From: JACCXG01 sp963785755
GTDB lineage: Bacteria > Acidobacteriota > Vicinamibacteria > Vicinamibacterales > 2-12-FULL-66-21
Assembly: GCA_963785755.1 (NCBI GenBank)
Contig: CAWAXG010000013.1
Location: 992,001 to 1,056,000, forward strand
Direction: 5' to 3'
Length of the DNA: 64,000 nt
The notes beneath the pieces were generated by a model. That model saw only the letters and a program-made list of their open reading frames with translations. It searched no databases and was not told where the DNA came from. A program made the position numbers and the translations under genes. Positions 48,966 through 59,496 of the stretch are shown here, piece by piece (the first letter of the stretch is position 1; every line of letters begins with the position of its first letter).

Positions 48966-51245
48966 TTACTTCGCCGTCACGGAATAGATTCGCAGCGCCA
49001 GGTGCCGGGGATCGGGAGACTCACCGCGCTCGGCCGGGGTGAACCAGAGATCACTCTCGAACGTGAGCAACCCGGCAGCCACCGTCAGCGCCTTCGCCGG
49101 GATGGTGATCTGCTGCGTGAAGTCGCTGGAGGGCGCGAACTTCGTCAGCTCCACACCGGCCGCCAGGACGCGGACGGCCGGCGCGCGCTCGAAATAGCGC
49201 AACGGGGACTCTCCGGCGATCGTGAGCGTGACGTCGCGGTCGACGGGGCGCACCCAGAGCCGCGCCCGCTCTGCCATCCATCGCCACGAACGGCCTTCCG
49301 CCAGGCGGTATTCCGGCTCGTACCATCCATCGCCGTATCCGAACATCACGACGCCATCGGTCTGCAGATCGAACTGCTCGAGCGAGACCCGGACCTGACG
49401 GCCCGATCCATCGGCTGCGGCGGCGCTGACCCTGAGCGGCACGTAGCCGCTGCCGAGGATCGTCCCGGCCGGCAGCGGCAGGTGCCACAGGAAATAGCCC
49501 GGACGCGCCTCCCATTCGCCAATCGGTCCCGATTCCCCCGAGAGGGTCAGCCGTGCGGAGGGATCGCCGGGTGCGCCGAGATTCCGGCCGCCGATGATCA
49601 GTGCGGCTGGTTCCGCTCTCGCCCGCACCCAGGCAACGCTCGGTTCGATGTGCGGCCCGAGCGCGTCCCTCGCGGTCACGCCGCCCACCTCCGCCGTCAA
49701 GGCCCAGCCGGGCCCCAGCATCCACCCAGGGGGACGCATCGTATAGAGGTCCGCCGCGCCGGGTCGAGTGCCCGCCACGAACGGCATTTCGGGAAATGAC
49801 CAGCGTTCGGCGGTCTCCAGCGTTCTCGTCTGCGGATCGAGCAGCACGAGGTCGCTTCGTCGCGGATCGGCGACGAACTTGACCGTACTGTCGGGCTCCT
49901 TGCGCCAGTGGTCGACGAGGGCGAGCCACTCGCGTCCGTGGCGGCCGCGAACGACGCGCGCCGCGTGATGCTCGCGCTCCCATTCCTCGACACGGTGCAT
50001 GACGGCGTGCATGCCGATCACCGTCGAGGGCGAACCGCTCGCCGACCCGGATGCCGCGCTCCCGGTAATCGCTTCGAAAGCGCGGAAGGCCGGACTGCCG
50101 GCTCGCGCGTATTCGCGCGCAGCCGGCAGGGTTACGAACAGAGATGCGACGAGGAGCGACAGCGCCGTGACGGCAAGACCGAGGCGTCCGGCGCCGGCGG
50201 CTCCGAACATCGCGAGAAACGCAACCGGCACGACGAGAGGCAGCGCATATCGGACCGTGATGGTCTCGTGGAACAGGAGATGGAACACCGCATAGGGGAC
50301 AAACGCAATCAGCAGCAGACCCAGCGTCAGCGGCGCGCGCAAGGCCGCCCGGACGAAGCCGATCGCGGCCAGGATCAGTACCGCCGCGCCAAGGGCGTAC
50401 GTTCCCCAGGGCCACACGAACGAATACAGCAGGGCGTTGACGGCAACCCTGGCTTGCCGGTGCGTCCACACCATCACCACGCCCGTGAAATCCTCGCCGG
50501 CCTGTGCGCCGAGCGCCGTCAGATAGCTCGACAGCCCGCCGCTCGCGACGAGGAGCGGGATACCCCACGCGAGAGCGCCGGCGACGACCGCGCCAACGGC
50601 TTTCACCCGGTCGCGGAGTCCGATCCGGGTGCCTGGCCAGGCCAGCGCCGCGATGAGTAGCGGCGCCGTCAGCATGACGGTCTGTGCGCGGATGCCAGCT
50701 GCGAAACCCGTGAGCGCGGCGCCGGCGAGCAACCTCATCGATTGAGATGTGGCTGGCACTGCGGAGGTCGACTCGGAGCTGCCCTCAGGACGTGCCGCGC
50801 GCAGCGCCGTGATCAGGAACATCTGCGCGGCGATCACGAGAGCGAGCCCGGTCATGTCGCTCAGGGGCCGCAAGGCCGTGAACCAGAACAGCGGCGAGGC
50901 GACCGCAACCGCCATGGCCCACCACGCGATCGCCGGCTCGCCGGAGAGCTCCCGGTACAGCGCGAACAGCAGCCACACGAGCGCGGCCCCGGCAAGAGCG
51001 CTCAAGACAGCCAGGCCACGCACCGTCGATGCGGGAATGGCGGCGACGCTCAGCACGCCGTTCGAGAGCTTCGCGAGCGCGATGAAGACGGGATATCCGG
51101 GCGGATGCGGCTGATGGCGCGCGACGTCGAAATCGCGCACGCCGAGCGCGAAGTTGATCGAGTCGAGATCCTCGAGGGTGCGTGGGAGCGAAACGAGGTG
51201 GGCGATCAGAAACAGGACGGCAAGCAAGCCGAGCTGCTTCCGCAC
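48966..51245 (-). CDS. GT39-like polytopic membrane protein with C-terminal beta domain
   Basis: A 759-residue protein. About ten membrane helices (residues 5-385) resemble the PMT/ArnT GT-C glycosyltransferases, including an early acidic loop (SLPRTLEDLDSINFALGVRDFDVARHQPHPPGYPVF) with the Asp-Glu pair typical of catalysis. Residues about 420-759 are extracytoplasmic and beta-rich, with immunoglobulin-like strands. Such proteins transfer sugars from polyprenyl phosphate donors. Start is a GTG. It is preceded by larE with 5 nt between, but on the same strand downstream of it. Confidence 0.75.
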   Translation of the reverse strand: MRKQLGLLAVLFLIAHLVSLPRTLEDLDSINFALGVRDFDVARHQPHPPGYPVFIALAKLSNGVLSVAAIPASTVRGLAVLSALAGAALVWLLFALYRELSGEPAIAWWAMAVAVASPLFWFTALRPLSDMTGLALVIAAQMFLITALRAARPEGSSESTSAVPATSQSMRLLAGAALTGFAAGIRAQTVMLTAPLLIAALAWPGTRIGLRDRVKAVGAVVAGALAWGIPLLVASGGLSSYLTALGAQAGEDFTGVVMVWTHRQARVAVNALLYSFVWPWGTYALGAAVLILAAIGFVRAALRAPLTLGLLLIAFVPYAVFHLLFHETITVRYALPLVVPVAFLAMFGAAGAGRLGLAVTALSLLVASLFVTLPAAREYARAGSPAFRAFEAITGSAASGSASGSPSTVIGMHAVMHRVEEWEREHHAARVVRGRHGREWLALVDHWRKEPDSTVKFVADPRRSDLVLLDPQTRTLETAERWSFPEMPFVAGTRPGAADLYTMRPPGWMLGPGWALTAEVGGVTARDALGPHIEPSVAWVRARAEPAALIIGGRNLGAPGDPSARLTLSGESGPIGEWEARPGYFLWHLPLPAGTILGSGYVPLRVSAAAADGSGRQVRVSLEQFDLQTDGVVMFGYGDGWYEPEYRLAEGRSWRWMAERARLWVRPVDRDVTLTIAGESPLRYFERAPAVRVLAAGVELTKFAPSSDFTQQITIPAKALTVAAGLLTFESDLWFTPAERGESPDPRHLALRIYSVTAK

Positions 51246-51250
51246 GTGAC

Positions 51251-52161
51251 CTAGACCGGACGGAGTCGAAGCGCGTCGTTCAAGCTGCCGAGCCGATAGC
51301 CGCGAGGATCGATGGTCACGTCCTCATAGCCGATCGCCCGAAGCTCGCGATCGATCGTCTGCGACATCTCCGGTTCGAGCGCCCGTGCAATCTCGTCGCG
51401 CCCGAGCTCGATTCGCGCCATCGTGTCGTGATGACGGACGCGGACGATCTGGAACCCGAAGTCGCGCAGCGCCGCCTCGGCGCGCTCGATCATGCGCAGC
51501 TTCGCATCCGTGACTTCGCTGAAGTACGGGATGCGCGAGGACAGGCAGGCCGAGGCCGGCTCGTTCCACGTGGGCAGCCCGGCGCGGCGCGACAGCTCGC
51601 GAATCTCCGCCTTGGTCAGGCCGACGTCGTCCAGCGGACTGCGCACGCCGAATTCGCGCGCGGCCTGCCGGCCCGGACGATAGTCCCCGCGATCGTCGGC
51701 GTTGCTGCCATCGGCGATGACGGCGATGCCCCGATCACGCGCGATCGCCGTGAGGTGCGTGTAGAGCTCGTGTTTGCAGAAGTAGCAGCGGTTGGCCGGA
51801 TTGGCCCGGTACTCCGCCCGCTGCAGCTCGCCGGTCTCGATGATCTCGTGACGGAACGCGAACTCGCGCGCCAGGCGAATCGCCAGGCGGCGATGCCGAT
51901 CGGGATAGCTCGGACTGGACGCGGTGACACAGAGGGCGCGCGGACCGAGCGTGGCCGTCGCCGCATACGCGAGGTACGCGCTGTCGACGCCGCCGCTGTA
52001 TGCCACGATTATCGAGGGAAGCTCGCTGAGGAGAGTCCGCAGCGCGTCGTGCTTGGGAGCGAGGTCGGCGTCGTGCGTTGCGGCCGCGTATCCGGAGTCA
52101 CCACTGACTGCGCCGGCGTCGCCGGCCAGCAGGCGCGGCGCCTCAGCCAGCGGAGGATGGC

Positions 52162-52165
<4 letters not shown>
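51251..52165 (-). CDS. larE: ATP-dependent sacrificial sulfur transferase LarE-like
   Basis: A 304-residue PP-loop ATPase. The PP-loop is VAYSGGVDSAYLAYAA. The segment NPANRCYFCKHELYTHL and the region PASACLSSRIPYFSEVT (with the cysteine that serves as sulfur donor in LarE) match the family. LarE activates a nicotinic-acid-derived cofactor and donates its own cysteine sulfur during nickel-pincer cofactor synthesis. LarB and LarC are not in the window. An N-terminal lead of about 40 residues is unusual. The GTG start overlaps the LysW-like gene by four bases. Confidence 0.85.
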
Positions 52166-52425
<260 letters not shown>

Positions 52426-52489
52426 ACATGCTCCTGGCGGGCGCGTCCGTACCAATGGTTGCGCGTCCCACGATTGCGTAAGAATTCGG

Positions 52490-52495
52490 ATTATA
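52490..52495 (-). promoter_or_regulatory. -10 box for the LysW-like/larE operon
   Basis: A perfect TATAAT on the minus strand at 52495-52490, about 65 nt before the ATG of the LysW-like gene. No convincing -35 box is visible. A GGAG ribosome site precedes that ATG. Confidence 0.4.
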
Positions 52496-52574
52496 ACGAG
52501 AACCTGATAAATTCTGCAACGAAGGGTAACGTCGTGAAACTGCGGGTCCGATAGGACCTGCGACGGCTCAAATT

Positions 52575-53282
52575 GTGCCTAAGTCCAAGACCGTCATCGT
52601 CGCAGACGACACCGCCTTTGTGCGGGACCGGTTTGCCACGGCGCTGCTGAGCGCCGGACATACGGCGTTCACGGTCAAGAGCGCGGCCGAACTGCTGGCT
52701 CGTGTCCGTGCCGACCTTGCCCGCATCGACCTGATCGTACTCGATCTCCGTCTGCCTCACGCCGGTGGCGTAGAGCTCGTTCGCACCGTCCGCAAGATCG
52801 ATCAGGGCAAGCTGACGATCCTGGTTTTCAGCGGCACGATCGCGACTGCGGACGAGGTCCGCGAGCTCGCCTCGCTGGGCGTCGCCGGCTACGTCAACGA
52901 GTACAGCGCGGTCCAGCACATCCTGCCATCGCTGGCGCCCCACCTGTTCCCCGACAACTTCAATCGCCGCGGCAGCCCGCGGGTCGTGCTGGGGATCCCC
53001 GTCGCGTACCGGTTCGGCAACACGATCGCCGCGGCGCTCACGTTGAATCTCAGCAAAGGAGGCGTGGCGATCCGGACGATGAGCCCGCTGCAGGGCAGCG
53101 CGAAGCTGCGCGTGCGCTTCCGCCTGCCCGGATCCAAGCGCGACATCGAAGCGGAATGCCGGGTCGCGTGGAGCGATCGGCGCGTCGGCATGGGACTGCA
53201 GTTCGAAAAGGTCGAATCCATCGATCAAGCCTCGATCGACGAGTTCGTCGACCAGCACTTCTTTTCGAATCGAAAAGCCTGA
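52575..53282 (+). CDS. Response regulator with PilZ (c-di-GMP-binding) output domain
   Basis: A 235-residue protein. The receiver (residues 5-120) begins KTVIVADDTAFVRDRF and has phosphoacceptor Asp in LIVLDLRLPHAGG; the later Lys position reads SGTIATADE, and the usual KP is replaced by NEYSA, so signalling may be atypical. The PilZ domain (about 130-220) has RRGSPR (RxxxR) and LNLSKGG ([DN]xSxxG), both c-di-GMP-binding motifs. Likely couples phosphorylation to c-di-GMP sensing. Start GTG. Confidence 0.85.
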   Translation: MPKSKTVIVADDTAFVRDRFATALLSAGHTAFTVKSAAELLARVRADLARIDLIVLDLRLPHAGGVELVRTVRKIDQGKLTILVFSGTIATADEVRELASLGVAGYVNEYSAVQHILPSLAPHLFPDNFNRRGSPRVVLGIPVAYRFGNTIAAALTLNLSKGGVAIRTMSPLQGSAKLRVRFRLPGSKRDIEAECRVAWSDRRVGMGLQFEKVESIDQASIDEFVDQHFFSNRKA

Positions 53283-53333
53283 GACGCTCGCGAACGGTTT
53301 CGAGCAACCGTCAGAAGGACGCGGCGCGATCCG

Positions 53334-55460
53334 TCATTCGCGCAGCAGGCGAAGCGCGTTGCCGATGACGATGAGCGACGCCCCCATGTCGGCGACGACG
53401 GCCATCCACAGCGTGGCAGCGCCGGCAACGGCCATCACGAGGAACGCCGCCTTCAGAACGAGCGAGAAGCCGATGTTCACCTTGATGTTCCGCGCCGCCG
53501 CGCGACTGAGGCGGATGGCGAACGGAATCTTCGCCAGCTCGTCGGCCATCAGCGCGACATCCGCGGTTTCGAGCGCCGCGTCGCTGCCGGCAACACCCAT
53601 TGCGATGCCGACGTCCGCGGTGGCGAGCGCCGGAGCATCGTTGACGCCGTCGCCCACCATGACGAGCACGCCGTAGCGGCGCTTCAGCTCCTCGACCGCG
53701 GTCACTTTGTCCTCGGGCAGCAGCGACGCGCGATAGTCCGTGATGCCCAGCGATGCGGCCAGCGACTTCGCCGCGACCTCATGATCGCCGGTCAGCAGCA
53801 CGACGTGCTCGACACCCTGGCCGCGAATCATCTCGACGACGGCTTTCGCCGCCTCTCTCGGCTCGTCAGCGACGCCGATGATCCCGACCGTCTGCTGCTC
53901 GCGCGCGACCATCACCGCGGTGCAGCCGCTCGCAGAGATCAGCTCGAGACGCGCGTGCGCCTGCGCGGAACACAGACCGCGCTCCTCGAACAAGCGGTGG
54001 TTGCCGACCACGACGCGCTCGGAGCCGACGAGCCCTTCCGCGCCAAGACCCGGCAGCGACTGGAAGCCTGAGGCGACGCCGAGCGCGAGGCTGTCACGCT
54101 GAGCGCGCTCGACGATCGCGCGCCCGATCGGATGCTCCGATCGCTGCTCGAGCGAGGCCGCAAGTCGCAGGACTTCCGGCGAGCCAAGGCCGTCCGTACT
54201 GGCGACGTCGACGACCCGGAGCTCGCCGCGGGTCAGCGTCCCGGTCTTGTCGAACGCCACGCAGCGGACCGCCGCCAGACGCTCGAGCCGCGCGCCGCCT
54301 TTGATCAGAACTCCCTTCCTCGCCGCCGCCGCAAGGGCGGACACGATCGAGACCGGTGTCGAGATCACGAGCGCGCACGGACACGAAATCACCAGCAGGA
54401 CCAGGGAGCGGTAGATCCAGTCCCCCCACGACCCTCCGAACAGCAGCGGCGCAACCGTGGCGACGGCAACGGCAAGCACCAGCACCACAGGCGTGTAGAC
54501 ACGCGCGAAGCGATCGACGAACGTCTGGCTCGGCGCGCGCTGCGCCTGCGCCTGCTCGACGAGGTGAACGATTCGCGCGATCGTCGAATCGCGACGGAGC
54601 CGAGTAACGACGACTTCCAGCGCGCCGCGCCCGTTGATCGTGCCGGCGTAGACATCGTCGCCCGGAGTCTTCTCGGCCGGAACCGATTCGCCGGTGACCG
54701 GGGCTTGATTGACGTGGCTGTCACCGGTCTGGACACGGCCATCGAGCGGAACTTTCTCGCCTGGACGAATCACGATGAGGTCGCCGACGCGGACGTCGTC
54801 GACCGGAATCCGCTGCTCGACGGAGCCGCGCCGCACGATCGCTTCGGCCGGCGCGAGATCCATCAGCGCGCGAATCGCCCCCCGCGCCCGCTCCATCGCG
54901 CGGGTTTCGAGCAGCTGCGCCAGCGCGAAGAGAAACACCACCGACGCGCCCTCGGACCATTCGCCGAGAACCATCGCGCCGGCCACGGCGACGAGCATCA
55001 GGACGTTGATGTCGAGGACGCGGGCCCGCAGGGAGACCCACGCGCGGCGGCTGGTCTGAATGCCGCCGAGAACGATCGCCAGCACGAAGGGCAGCCACGC
55101 ATACCGGGCGGCCGAGGGTACGAACTGAGCGATGAGGCCGGCGCCGAGAGCCAGACCCGAACCCCACACCAGGCGCTGCCGCCTGCTGGAATCAGGGGAA
55201 ACGGGCCGGGCTTCTTCGTGTTCGAGCCAGGCGCGCATGCCGGTCTGGGCGACGGCCTCGGCGATGCGGCCGGTGGTCAGCCGCGCGGCGTCGTATTTCA
55301 CGCGCAGGCGCTGCCCCATGACGTCGGCGTCGAGCGATTCGAGCCCGGACAGCCGCTTCAGCGTGCGCTCGAGGATTGCCACTTCTTCGTGGCAATCCAT
55401 ACCCTCGATCTTGAATACCGATTCAGCGTGAAGTTCGCAGACCGGGCAGTTGGCGGACAT
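53334..55460 (-). CDS. Heavy-metal P-type ATPase (Zn/Cd/Pb type)
   Basis: A 708-residue P1B-type ATPase. An N-terminal metal-binding-like domain has CPVC and GMDCHEEV. The membrane metal site is ISCPCALVISTPV, the SPC/CPC form typical of Zn2+/Cd2+/Pb2+ exporters. The phosphorylated Asp is in AFDKTGTLTRGE; TGE reads VTGESVPAEK; hinge MVGDGVNDAPALATADVGIAMG. It pumps metals out of the cytoplasm. It is preceded by an ArsR/SmtB repressor, nine nt away, and shares its operator. Confidence 0.94.
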   Translation of the reverse strand: MSANCPVCELHAESVFKIEGMDCHEEVAILERTLKRLSGLESLDADVMGQRLRVKYDAARLTTGRIAEAVAQTGMRAWLEHEEARPVSPDSSRRQRLVWGSGLALGAGLIAQFVPSAARYAWLPFVLAIVLGGIQTSRRAWVSLRARVLDINVLMLVAVAGAMVLGEWSEGASVVFLFALAQLLETRAMERARGAIRALMDLAPAEAIVRRGSVEQRIPVDDVRVGDLIVIRPGEKVPLDGRVQTGDSHVNQAPVTGESVPAEKTPGDDVYAGTINGRGALEVVVTRLRRDSTIARIVHLVEQAQAQRAPSQTFVDRFARVYTPVVLVLAVAVATVAPLLFGGSWGDWIYRSLVLLVISCPCALVISTPVSIVSALAAAARKGVLIKGGARLERLAAVRCVAFDKTGTLTRGELRVVDVASTDGLGSPEVLRLAASLEQRSEHPIGRAIVERAQRDSLALGVASGFQSLPGLGAEGLVGSERVVVGNHRLFEERGLCSAQAHARLELISASGCTAVMVAREQQTVGIIGVADEPREAAKAVVEMIRGQGVEHVVLLTGDHEVAAKSLAASLGITDYRASLLPEDKVTAVEELKRRYGVLVMVGDGVNDAPALATADVGIAMGVAGSDAALETADVALMADELAKIPFAIRLSRAAARNIKVNIGFSLVLKAAFLVMAVAGAATLWMAVVADMGASLIVIGNALRLLRE

Positions 55461-55469
55461 GAGTCGAAG

Positions 55470-55898
55470 CTACGAGTTGGAGGCCAACGCGGCCGGCGGG
55501 CCCGGCGGCGTCTGCGAGTCCGATTTGGCGAGTGACAACGGCGCGCCGGCGCCTTCCTGAACGTGCGTCACGGACAGCTTCAAGAGCTCGACGATGTGCT
55601 GATCGTCGAGCGAGTAGAAGACCTGTCGCCCGGCGCGCCGCGGCCGGACCAGCCGCGTACCGCGCAGCAGCCGCAGCTGGTGCGACACGGCGGACTCGCT
55701 CATTCCCACGAGTCCCGCGATATCGCAGACACACAGCTCGCCGCCGGCCAGCGCATCCAGGATTCGCACGCGCGTCGGATCGCCGAGCATCCGGAACGTC
55801 TCGGCGATCGCCTCGACGGTGCGTCCGGACAACAGCATCCGCCGCCGTTCGGCGGCCTCAACCGCAGGCAAATGTGGGAGATCGCAGTCGTTTACCAT
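55470..55898 (-). CDS. ArsR/SmtB-family metal-responsive repressor
   Basis: A 142-residue winged-helix repressor starting MVNDCDLPHLPAVEAAERRRML. The core is FRMLGDPTRVRILDALAGGELCVCDIAGLVGMSESAVSHQLRLLRGTRLVRPRRAGRQVFYSLDDQHIVELL. ELCVCD carries the metal-binding cysteines of the alpha3N type; the N-terminal CDLPH can add ligands, and DQHIVELL is near an alpha5 site. Metal binding releases DNA and derepresses the ATPase gene. ATG 55898 is used because a SmtB-type palindrome starts 7 nt upstream. Confidence 0.9.
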   Translation of the reverse strand: MVNDCDLPHLPAVEAAERRRMLLSGRTVEAIAETFRMLGDPTRVRILDALAGGELCVCDIAGLVGMSESAVSHQLRLLRGTRLVRPRRAGRQVFYSLDDQHIVELLKLSVTHVQEGAGAPLSLAKSDSQTPPGPPAALASNS

Positions 55899-55904
55899 AT
55901 GTGA

Positions 55905-55928
55905 ATATATGAGCAACTGTTCATATAT
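55905..55928. promoter_or_regulatory. SmtB/CadC-type 12-2-12 operator
   Basis: ATATATGAGCA / TGTTCATATAT separated by two bases (AC), with one mismatch in the palindrome. It matches the known ArsR/SmtB consensus (TATATGAACA...TGTTCATATA) and lies just upstream of the repressor gene. Repression of the repressor-ATPase operon is inferred. Confidence 0.9.
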
Positions 55929-55980
55929 AGAGTAGCCAATCGCCCCGCCAAAGGCAACCACGAACTGTCCGCTCGATGGC

Positions 55981-56010
55981 TTGACACGTTTTTCTCGCAA
56001 TCGGTACCAT
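55981..56010 (+). promoter_or_regulatory. Candidate promoter of the Gld-like ABC operon
   Basis: A perfect TTGACA at 55981-55986, an 18-nt spacer and TACCAT at 56005-56010, reading towards the ABC transporter operon. Distance to the chosen GTG start is about 130 nt. Confidence 0.5.
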
Positions 56011-56140
56011 GGAAATTTGTGTAATTCGCTTATTGCCTATACCTTACGTGCCAATTGAATGAGCTCCGGCGTCCGCGTCCGTGAACGCCGAATCGGAAGT
56101 CCATGCTGAGCGATCGGCCTCAGCTTTCGTGGAGTTGTCT

Positions 56141-57089
<949 letters not shown>

Positions 57090-57106
<17 letters not shown>

Positions 57107-57863
57107 CGTGCTGGCGATCGCCGACAAGGAGCTGCGCTCCTACTTCGCGTCGCCGATCGCGTACATCATCATCGGGTTGTTCGCGCTGATCTTCGGCCGC
57201 TTCTTCGACGTCTATCTCCAGTTCTTCGTGCAGCGCAGCTCGGGGATGGGCCCGATGGGCGGCGGCTCGCACAACATCAACCAGGACATGATCCGCTACC
57301 TGCTGATGAACTCCGCGGTGATCATCCTCTTCGTCATGCCGATGATCACGATGCGGACCTATGCCGAAGAAAAACGGTCGGGCACGATCGAGCTGCTGCT
57401 GACCTCGCCGCTCACCGATCTGCAGATCATCCTCGGCAAGTTCCTCGGCGCCATGGGCCTCTACGCCGCGATGCTCGTGGTCACGCTGCTGCACATGGGC
57501 ATCCTGTTCTGGTACGGCAATCCGGAGTGGCGGCCGATCGCCGCGGGCTACCTGGGGTTGATCCTGATGGGCGGCTGCTTCATTTCGCTGGGCCTGCTGA
57601 TCTCCAGCTTCACGAAGAACCAGATCGTGGCCGGCGTGATCACCTTCGCGGCGTTTCTGATGCTGTGGATCATCAGCTGGAACGCCGAGCAGTCGGGACC
57701 ATGGGCGCGGGCGATCCTCACCCATCTCTCGATCATCGATCATTTCGATGATTTCGCCCGCGGCATCATCGACACCAAGCACCTGATCTACTACCTGAGC
57801 TTCATTACCTTGGGCTTGTTCCTCACCGCCAAGTCGGTCGACAGCGAAAGGTGGCGGGGGTAA
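57090..57863 (+). CDS. ABC-2-type permease (GldF-like)
   Basis: A 257-residue permease with six membrane segments. It begins VLAIADKELRSYFASPIAYIIIGLFALIFG, and has MITMRTYAEEKRSGTIELLLTSPLTDLQIILGKFLGA, the conserved ABC-2 coupling region. A Gly/Met-rich loop (SSGMGPMGGGSHNINQD) is periplasmic. GTG start overlaps the ATPase gene by 17 nt. With the ATPase it probably moves a lipid or polymer; substrate unknown. Confidence 0.9.
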
Positions 57864-57868
57864 AGAAC

Positions 57869-59494
57869 ATGTTGAAGAGAATTCTCGGACTCGTCGGCTG
57901 GCTCGGCGTCGCGCTCGTGTTCGCCGCTGTCGCCATCCGCTTCATCAAACCGGAATGGCAGCAGTGGTACTTCGGCCTCGCGATCGCGGGCCTGGTCTGC
58001 ACGCTGCTCTACATGCTCAGTCAGTGGCGTGAAGTCGCGCGCGCGTTCTCCGGACGCGAGGCGCGATTCGGCACGCTGGCCGCCGCGAGCGCCCTGGTCG
58101 TGCTCGCCATCCTCGTCGCGCTGAACTATCTCGGGGCGCGGCACAACAAGCGCTGGGATCTCACCGCCGCCAAGCAGTTCACGCTGTCCGACCAGACGCG
58201 CAAGATCCTCGAAGGGCTGCAGAAGCCGGTCAACATCAAGGTCTTCGCCCAGGCCGACGACTTCGCGCGGTTCCGCGATCGCCTCGACGAATACCAGTAC
58301 GCCTCGAAGCAGGTGACGGTCGAATACATCGACGCCGTCAAGTCCCCCTCCCGCGCCAACCAGTACCAGGTGCAGCAGCTCGGCACCATCGTCTTCGAGT
58401 ACGACGGCCGCACCGAGCGCGTCACCTCCGACGGCGAGCAGGACGTCACCAACGGCCTGATCAAGGTGGTACAGGGGAAACAGCACAAGGTCTACTTCGT
58501 CCAGGGACACGGCGAGCGAAGCAGCGACGGCTCGGACCGCGACGGGTTCGCCACCATCTCCCAGGCGTTGACCTCGGAGAACTACTCCGTCGACAAGCTC
58601 GTGCTCGCGCAGCAGAAAGAGGTGCCGGCCGATGCGTCGGTGCTGATCGTCGCCGGACCGAAGACCGACTTCTTCCCGCCGGAGATGGACATGCTGAAGC
58701 GCTATCTCGCGCGCGGCGGCAAGGTCTTCTTCATGCTGGATCCGCCGGACAAGGCCGGCGGCGGCGAGCTGACGTCGCTCATCGATCTGCTCAAGGAATG
58801 GGCGATCGAGGTCGGCAACAACGTCGTGGTCGACGTGAGCGGCATGGGTCAGCTGCTCGGGACCGGACCGGAAACGCCGGTCGCCGCCAAGTATCAGCCG
58901 CACGCGATCACCGATCGATTCAACCTGATCACGGCGTACCGCCTGGCGCGGTCGGTGGCTCCCGCCACGGCCACCACCAGCGGGAAGTTCGCCCAGACGC
59001 TCGTCGAAACCAGCCCGGCGAGCTGGGCCGAGACCGACGTCAAGATGCTCAACACGAGCGGGCAGGTGGCGCGTGATCTCGACAAGGGGGACAAGGCCGG
59101 CCCGGTCTCGCTTGCCGCGGCCGTCTCCTCGCCGGCGACCGACGTGCCGGCGCCGGCCGACGGCGCCAAGCCAGCCGACGGCGATAAGCCGGCCGACGGC
59201 ACCAAGCCGGAAGACACGCAGAAGCCGGAGACACGCATCGCCGTGTTCGGCGATTCCGACTTCGCGTCGAACGCGTTCCTGAACATTCCGGGCAACCGTG
59301 ATCTCTTCATGAACTCGGTGAACTGGCTCGCTCAGCAGGAGAACCTGATCTCGATTCGCCCGAAGGATCCCCAGGATCGCCGGATCACGCTCACCCGCGA
59401 TCAGCAGTTCCGCATCTCGCTGCTGACGGTCATCGCCATTCCAGGCATCATCCTGCTCGCGGGCGTGCAGACCTGGTGGCGGAGGCGGCGGTAG
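57869..59494 (+). CDS. GldG-family ABC-associated protein
   Basis: A 541-residue protein with three N-terminal helices (about residues 1-110, ILGLVGWLGVALVFAAVAI and following), a large extracytoplasmic GldG/ABC-type domain (KRWDLTAAKQFTLSDQTRKILEGLQKPVNIKVF, YFVQGHGERS, VLIVAGPKTDFFPPEMDMLKRYLARGGKVFFMLDP) and a C-terminal helix (SLLTVIAIPGIILLAGVQTWW). A low-complexity insert of repeated KPADG units lies at about 430-460. ATG 57869 follows the permease stop by 5 nt; an earlier GTG at 57851 is possible. Confidence 0.9.
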   Translation: MLKRILGLVGWLGVALVFAAVAIRFIKPEWQQWYFGLAIAGLVCTLLYMLSQWREVARAFSGREARFGTLAAASALVVLAILVALNYLGARHNKRWDLTAAKQFTLSDQTRKILEGLQKPVNIKVFAQADDFARFRDRLDEYQYASKQVTVEYIDAVKSPSRANQYQVQQLGTIVFEYDGRTERVTSDGEQDVTNGLIKVVQGKQHKVYFVQGHGERSSDGSDRDGFATISQALTSENYSVDKLVLAQQKEVPADASVLIVAGPKTDFFPPEMDMLKRYLARGGKVFFMLDPPDKAGGGELTSLIDLLKEWAIEVGNNVVVDVSGMGQLLGTGPETPVAAKYQPHAITDRFNLITAYRLARSVAPATATTSGKFAQTLVETSPASWAETDVKMLNTSGQVARDLDKGDKAGPVSLAAAVSSPATDVPAPADGAKPADGDKPADGTKPEDTQKPETRIAVFGDSDFASNAFLNIPGNRDLFMNSVNWLAQQENLISIRPKDPQDRRITLTRDQQFRISLLTVIAIPGIILLAGVQTWWRRRR

Positions 59495-59496
59495 GC

